In this document: positions 58,497-64,000 of the stretch, piece after piece
Numbering within the stretch: position 1 is the first letter of the stretch
Layout: every line of letters starts with the position of its first letter
From: Bacteroidota bacterium
GTDB lineage: Bacteria; Bacteroidota; Bacteroidia; Bacteroidales; VadinHA17
Length of the DNA stretch: 64,000 nucleotides
Reading direction: 5' to 3'
Assembly: GCA_022561875.1 (NCBI GenBank)
Contig: JADFQJ010000005.1
Span: 16,461-80,460, forward strand
Notes under the pieces: generated by a model
Databases searched by the model: none
Told to the model about the DNA's origin: nothing
The model's input: only the letters and a program-made list of their open reading frames with translations
Translations under genes and position numbers: made by a program

Positions 58497-61268
58497 TTAT
58501 TTAACGGAATAATTATACAGAAAATTATTTTTATTTCCAACAATCAGGTTATATTTCCTGTCATTTCGCTTAAATCTTCCTATTGAAAATAACGTGTTCC
58601 CACTCACGGGAAATCCTTTGTAAAGCTCACCATTGTTATTAAACAGGTATATTTTATTTGCCTGTTCCGAAACTATTCCTATCTTCTTATCTGTTGATGA
58701 AAATGTGTATCCAACAGGTCTGTTATCGATATTATAATCAAATGAATGGGAAAACAGTAATGATTTCTTATGATTATAAACCTCAAGCTTTTTATTATCA
58801 ATATAAATATACTCAAAAAAGCCGTCTCCGTTCAGATCAATGTAATCAAAATAGTGCTCAGGTGAGAAATCTTTAATTTTCTCCTTTTCTATTTTACCGT
58901 TAAAATAAACAAAACAAACTGTTCCTGATTTATCAGTTGTAACCATTCGTGGAGTTGCATCAGTACTTCTGATATCCGGAATAATATCATTATTCTCCGA
59001 AACAGCAATATTTTCCTTCATCTTTACCCGCGAATTGCCCTTTCTGTCAAGTATATAGATCCTGTTATCATCGGCAACCACAATATAATCTTTGTTTCCA
59101 ATCCTGAAATGATGAATATATGAATCGATAATTGTTTCAGTGTGTCCAAATGACCAACCGCTTACAATATTCCCCTCCTTATTGTAAACATAAATCTTTT
59201 TATCCTCACCGGGAATAAATATTCTATAATCTCTGTTATTCTCATAATCAAACAAAGACATCCCATACGTAGCTTTAGACCTGAGACTTACAGGAAATCG
59301 CTCCACATAGTTACCATTTCTGTCGATTAAATAAAGTTTCTCTTTTGTATTAAATATTATCTGTAACTTTCCGTTTTTATAAAAATCAATCTGATAAGCC
59401 CTTCCCATAATTTTTCCTTCAAGGGGCAATTTCCATAAAATCCTGCCTGCAGAATTAATTAAATAAATTTTGTTGCTATGGTCCTGAACAAAAACTTCCT
59501 GGTTATGAGTATTATGATTTTCAAGAAACTGAGGTTTGAATGCAAAGCTTGTGTCAAGCAGGCTTTGCCAGACAGTCTGTGCTTCTTCCCTGTAAACAGG
59601 CTGGTATTTTAAAAAAACGTTATTATAAAGCATTGAATTACTTACACTGAACTGTATCGCAAAAGCATGCAATTTATTTACAACATTGCTTTCCCTTTTC
59701 CAGCCTTTCCGAAATTCCTTATTAAGATAATCAGATATTTGCGAATGTCCGCGGGGAATATTTATATAGAAATAAAAATTGTACCTGCCGGAAAGTTCAT
59801 CGGCAAACTCACGGTAATGAAGATCCGTGTGAAGGGTCATTTGCAAAATATTATTATGGATGATTTTTGATAATGATTGAAATGAATTCCCAAAGATCAG
59901 ATAGTTGTCAACAAAGGTAAAATGAGAAAATGCAGCCCCCCCGAAAATTTTCCCGAAAAGCTTTTCCGGTATAAAGTGAACAGGCGATTTATATACCGGA
60001 ACTTCAGTTTCTGCATCTATTATACAATAACGGACAAAGTTCGAAAATGGTTGATTTACCCTGTCACAATAACCCGAAATAAACTTTTTCAGCGACTTCT
60101 CTGCAAGACTTTTACTCCTGGTTTTGAAAACAACGATCCTGTTCTGTGATTTTTCAATGTTTTTTATGTCAGTCATGGCAATACCAATCTCATCTCCAAG
60201 AAATGCAAAGAATTCTTCTTCCAGATCGTAGCCTGATTTTATTTTAATCTCGTTTAATATGTTTTGGTAAATAGTAATGAGTCCTTCCCTCTCCAGATAA
60301 TTCCTGTACTTTTTCCTGAACAACTGTATGTCGCTAATTCCGTAAGCAAGAAAAACAGATGTGCTTGCCGGAAGCACATTTTCCATTTCAAAATTCACCG
60401 CTGATTGGTCAGAGAATATATTAAGATAATTGTTCAGGGAATCATTCGAATATGTAAAACCATTGAGAAGTATTTTTTCTTCATTAATATTTACATCCAG
60501 TTCAGCCCAGTTAGCAAGTTGTGTTAATTGTAGCGCCAGGTTATGGTATTCGCCGCCAAATAGCTGAGATACAAGCTTTGGAAAGGTTTTGAATTGAATA
60601 TATAAATTGGCATCTACATTCCGGCCTGCGGTTTTTTCAACTATTCTGAATCCATTCGATTGTTTAATCGATTCCGGCTGGTCGATCTGCCGGATTGCAT
60701 TTTCCAGTAAAATGTCTGAATAACTGAAAATAAAAATGCCTTTTTTTACAGCATAATACAAGCTCCTGCTTTTTTTTATACCCGTTCGTTTTAGTTTATG
60801 GATTTCTGTGTTTCCATATTTTTTGCTTGTGCCGGTACAATCAGGACAAATTTCACTAATCGCATCTATTATCGCTTTTTCTTTTACCCGTTCAGGAAGA
60901 TTTGTTAACAGAAGAAGATCAATCCCATTCCTGCCAATCATATGAACAGAAATAATAATTTTACTTTTTTTGAAAAGATCACCTGCCAGCTTAACTTGCC
61001 GCACAACAGAATCAATAAAAACAAGCTGATTATCAAATTTCTTAAACCTGCTGATTTCTGTGAATTCTTTCCATATCAGACTTTTATCATGCAAAGCAGA
61101 TACAAGTCTCATCAGATTATCCGTTTCAATGATCATTGAAGCGTCAACCGGTACTGCCCGAAAAGCGTCAATTTCTTTATCATTTTTGGGATAAAGCAAA
61201 AAATAACCGATAATTAATACTATTACGAAAAAACCTGAAATAAAAAGTGACAGTAGTTTTCGGGACAT
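58497..61268 (-). CDS. Membrane-anchored DUF3352-like protein with C-terminal PQQ-like beta-propeller
   Basis: N-terminal TM; FRAVPVDASMIIETDNLMRLVSALHDKSLIWKEF; C-terminal repeats IYLINSAGRILWKLPL, LYLIDRNGNYVERFPV, IYVYNKEGNIVSGW, IYILDRKGNSRVKM. Confidence 0.7.
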   Translation of the reverse strand: MSRKLLSLFISGFFVIVLIIGYFLLYPKNDKEIDAFRAVPVDASMIIETDNLMRLVSALHDKSLIWKEFTEISRFKKFDNQLVFIDSVVRQVKLAGDLFKKSKIIISVHMIGRNGIDLLLLTNLPERVKEKAIIDAISEICPDCTGTSKKYGNTEIHKLKRTGIKKSRSLYYAVKKGIFIFSYSDILLENAIRQIDQPESIKQSNGFRIVEKTAGRNVDANLYIQFKTFPKLVSQLFGGEYHNLALQLTQLANWAELDVNINEEKILLNGFTYSNDSLNNYLNIFSDQSAVNFEMENVLPASTSVFLAYGISDIQLFRKKYRNYLEREGLITIYQNILNEIKIKSGYDLEEEFFAFLGDEIGIAMTDIKNIEKSQNRIVVFKTRSKSLAEKSLKKFISGYCDRVNQPFSNFVRYCIIDAETEVPVYKSPVHFIPEKLFGKIFGGAAFSHFTFVDNYLIFGNSFQSLSKIIHNNILQMTLHTDLHYREFADELSGRYNFYFYINIPRGHSQISDYLNKEFRKGWKRESNVVNKLHAFAIQFSVSNSMLYNNVFLKYQPVYREEAQTVWQSLLDTSFAFKPQFLENHNTHNQEVFVQDHSNKIYLINSAGRILWKLPLEGKIMGRAYQIDFYKNGKLQIIFNTKEKLYLIDRNGNYVERFPVSLRSKATYGMSLFDYENNRDYRIFIPGEDKKIYVYNKEGNIVSGWSFGHTETIIDSYIHHFRIGNKDYIVVADDNRIYILDRKGNSRVKMKENIAVSENNDIIPDIRSTDATPRMVTTDKSGTVCFVYFNGKIEKEKIKDFSPEHYFDYIDLNGDGFFEYIYIDNKKLEVYNHKKSLLFSHSFDYNIDNRPVGYTFSSTDKKIGIVSEQANKIYLFNNNGELYKGFPVSGNTLFSIGRFKRNDRKYNLIVGNKNNFLYNYSVK

Positions 61269-61431
61269 GTTTGCAAATAAAGGTACTTTCGCTCAAATTT
61301 ATAAATAAATTCCAGATTCAAAAAAATAAAGCATCTGCATATTTAGTTTGGAATAGTTTTTGATATTTTTTTAGTCACTTTGAATTTTAGGCATTTCTTT
61401 TATTAGGCGCTGAATAGTTACGTTGCTTGTT

Positions 61432-63837
61432 ATGATAAAGAAAATTTTCCTCCTCCTTTTTTCTGTTTTTTCTCTTAGTCCGCTCCCGGCACAAAACCTG
61501 GTTGTTAAACGTGCTTCGGACAACAAACCGGTAGAAAATGTTGCCCTCTATAATAAAAGCCGGACTGTTTCAGTCTATACTAATAGTAATGGGATTGCAT
61601 CTCTTGATCGCTTTAATCCCGGCGACAGCATCTTTTTTCAGCATCCGTCATTTAATAAAGTTGTTTATACAAAACAAATGCTGAATAAACTGGATTTAAC
61701 CGTCATGCTGGAGAAAAAAATCTGGATGCTTGATGAGTTCGTGATTTCTGCCAGCAAATGGGAGCAGAAAATCCGCGAAATACCTAATAAAATAAAAATC
61801 TTAAGAAACCACGATATTTCCTTTAATAATCCACAAACTGCGGCCGATCTGCTTGCCGGTTCAAATGAAGTGTTTATACAGAAAAGTCAGCTTGGTGGCG
61901 GTAGTCCCATGATAAGGGGGTTCGCCACAAACTCCATTCTGCTTGTTCTTGATGGCGTAAGAATGAACAATGCAATTTACCGGAGCGGAAACCTTCAGAA
62001 CGTGATCTCCCTCGATCCGCATATCATTGAAAACACCGAAATAATATTCGGACCGGGATCGGTTGTTTACGGCAGTGATGCTCTGGGTGGTGTTATGGAT
62101 TTTCATACGAAACGGGCGCTGCTTTCTACCGGTGAAAAGAATAACTTCTCACTCAATACATTTGCCAGGTATTCTTCAGTAAACAAAGAAAATACAGGAC
62201 ATCTCGATTTCAATATTGGTTCAGAAAAGTGGGCGTCTCTTACCAGTATCTCTGTCAGTAAATATGACAACCTGAAAATGGGGACCAGAAAAAATCCTGA
62301 TTACCGGCGTTATGAATATGCAAAAAGGATCAATAATATCGATTCGGTTTTTAAAAACCCAAATCCAAATATCCAAAAGTTTTCGGGTTACAGTCAAATA
62401 AACCTGATGCAGAAAATACGCTTCCGCCCGAATGAACATCTCAATATGAATTATACTTTTCATTTGTCAAGATTATCAGATGTACCCAGATACGATCGCC
62501 TGATTCAATACAAAGATGATCATCTAAAATATGCTGAATGGTACTATGGTCCGCAAAAATGGACCATGCATTCATTCAATGCCAGTTATGATAATCCCTG
62601 TGTTGTTTTCGATGCTATACAACTTACAATGGCCGGCCAGGCATATGAAGAAAGCAGGCACGACAGAGAATTGGGAAAAACAGAAATCCGTCATCGGACA
62701 GAAAACGTTAATACTCTTTCCCTGAACCTCGATATGGACAAGAAAATAAATGAGCGACAGGATTTTTATTACGGATTTGAGTTTGTTTTTAACGATGTGA
62801 ATTCCATTGCAGAAAGAGAAAATATTATTTCAGGAGCAGTTTTACCGGAAGCTACCCGCTATCCTGACGGGGATAATAAATATCGTACCGCTGCAGTATA
62901 CTACAGTTATAAAAATAATTTCAATGATTTCTTTACCCTGAATACGGGTACCCGCCTGAACTATATTAACCTGAGTTCCACCCTGGTTGATAATTCTTTT
63001 TATAACTTCCCTTTTGATAAAATCTTACTGAACACTATGGCTCTTAACGGGTCGGCCGGACTGGTTTTCAGACCAAATGAAAAATGGCAGATAAATTTAA
63101 ATGCTTCGTCAGGGTTCAGAGCGCCAAATATCGACGATGTTGCAAAAATATTTGATTCCGAGCCAGGAAGTGTTATTGTACCTAACCACGATCTTGATCC
63201 TGAATACGCATATAATCTTGATCTTGGGTTTATCAGAGAGTTCTCAGACAAATTTCATTTTGAAATAACCGGTTTTTATACATTCCTCAGGAATGCTATG
63301 GTCCGAAGGGATTTTGTTTTTAACGGCCAGGATTCTATAATGTACGATGGTCAGTACAGTAAAGTTCAAGCCGTTGTAAATGCCAGCAGCGCTACGCTCT
63401 ATGGAGTAAACCTGAATTTAGACGCTGAAATACGGGAATATCTTTCATTTAACATAACCCTGAACTATACATTTGGTGAGGATTATGAAGATATTCCACT
63501 GCGGCATGTTGCACCCTTTTTCGGAAGCGCTCACCTTGTGTATGAAAATCAACATCTGCAGATCGATCTTTTTGCAAACTTTAACGGTGAAAAGCCATAT
63601 GATAAAATATCACCTTCCGAGCAGTCAAAAACCCATATATATGCTGTTGATGATAACGGCAACCCCTATTCTCCCGCATGGTATACACTTAACCTGAAAA
63701 CTTCATACAGGTGGAATGAGCATTTTATTCTTTTCGCAGGGATTGAAAATATGCTGGATCACCGATACCGCCCATATTCATCAGGTATTGTTGCACCAGG
63801 CCGTAATTTTTTCTTTTCAATTAAATACACTATTTAG
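61432..63837 (+). CDS. TonB-dependent receptor with N-terminal carboxypeptidase-like domain
   Basis: Signal peptide, plug motif QTAADLLAGSNEVFIQKSQLGGGSPMIRGFATNSILLVLDGVRMNNAIYRSGNLQN, C-terminal NFFFSIKYTI. Confidence 0.93.
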   Translation: MIKKIFLLLFSVFSLSPLPAQNLVVKRASDNKPVENVALYNKSRTVSVYTNSNGIASLDRFNPGDSIFFQHPSFNKVVYTKQMLNKLDLTVMLEKKIWMLDEFVISASKWEQKIREIPNKIKILRNHDISFNNPQTAADLLAGSNEVFIQKSQLGGGSPMIRGFATNSILLVLDGVRMNNAIYRSGNLQNVISLDPHIIENTEIIFGPGSVVYGSDALGGVMDFHTKRALLSTGEKNNFSLNTFARYSSVNKENTGHLDFNIGSEKWASLTSISVSKYDNLKMGTRKNPDYRRYEYAKRINNIDSVFKNPNPNIQKFSGYSQINLMQKIRFRPNEHLNMNYTFHLSRLSDVPRYDRLIQYKDDHLKYAEWYYGPQKWTMHSFNASYDNPCVVFDAIQLTMAGQAYEESRHDRELGKTEIRHRTENVNTLSLNLDMDKKINERQDFYYGFEFVFNDVNSIAERENIISGAVLPEATRYPDGDNKYRTAAVYYSYKNNFNDFFTLNTGTRLNYINLSSTLVDNSFYNFPFDKILLNTMALNGSAGLVFRPNEKWQINLNASSGFRAPNIDDVAKIFDSEPGSVIVPNHDLDPEYAYNLDLGFIREFSDKFHFEITGFYTFLRNAMVRRDFVFNGQDSIMYDGQYSKVQAVVNASSATLYGVNLNLDAEIREYLSFNITLNYTFGEDYEDIPLRHVAPFFGSAHLVYENQHLQIDLFANFNGEKPYDKISPSEQSKTHIYAVDDNGNPYSPAWYTLNLKTSYRWNEHFILFAGIENMLDHRYRPYSSGIVAPGRNFFFSIKYTI

Positions 63838-63879
63838 TCCCCGTCTATAAATTCCGAAAGTTTAAATAAAGAGTAAAAA

Positions 63880-64000
63880 TCACAAATGACAAGCACCAAA
63901 ACACAAATAAATCTCAATGACCCAAATCACAATATTCAAAGCTGTTTCGGTCATTTGGTAATTGATATTTGGAATTTATTTGTTATTTGTTTTTTGTTAT
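63880..64000. repeat. Long imperfect inverted repeat (AACACAAATAAAT...CAATGACCCAAAT / ATTTGGTAATTGATATTTGGAATTTATTTGTTATTTG)
   Basis: The two arms are visibly reverse complementary around 63950; continues to the window edge. Confidence 0.75.

Noticed and set aside
1-64000. Anti-phage defence island or biosynthetic gene cluster
   Set aside because: No restriction-modification, CBASS, retron, toxin-antitoxin, NRPS or PKS genes recognised; content is mostly housekeeping plus T9SS and sugar genes.

Overview
The window looks like ordinary Bacteroidetes (Bacteroidales/Marinilabiliales-like) chromosome of about 64 kb, with roughly 50 protein-coding genes on both strands. I found no rRNA, convincing tRNA or CRISPR array. 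Recognisable blocks are: nifU(partial)-mrp-ATL-trmB-gldH-ricT/PSP1-holB (minus); pgk; metG; a wbpE-wbpD-wbpB-wbpA-galE-rfbB nucleotide-sugar cluster; a DUF4954 protein; a REP-associated tyrosine transposase (RAYT) locus beside glmS; glgA-like/DUF4270; panC-panD-flippase-rfaE2-radA-ABC; PBP1A; topA; an arginase-fold gene followed by the type IX secretion/gliding core porP-gldK-gldL-gldM-gldN; manC; mlaE-mlaF; a PLP enzyme; a radical SAM protein; a DUF4834/DUF5723/lipoprotein/DUF3352-like block; and a TonB-dependent receptor. The most unusual signals are: (1) a direct duplication of the 3' end of glmS (54 identical nt) plus about 165 bp of downstream DNA, flanking a ~940 bp insert; (2) a RAYT gene in that insert, bracketed on both sides by triplets of GC-rich hairpins that mostly carry a GTAA(T) flank; (3) an arginase-fold protein with degraded metal-ligand motifs next to the T9SS core operon; (4) a dense set of short intergenic repeat families, reused in both orientations and in one case running into the topA coding region. 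All assignments come from reading the sequence; no database search was run.
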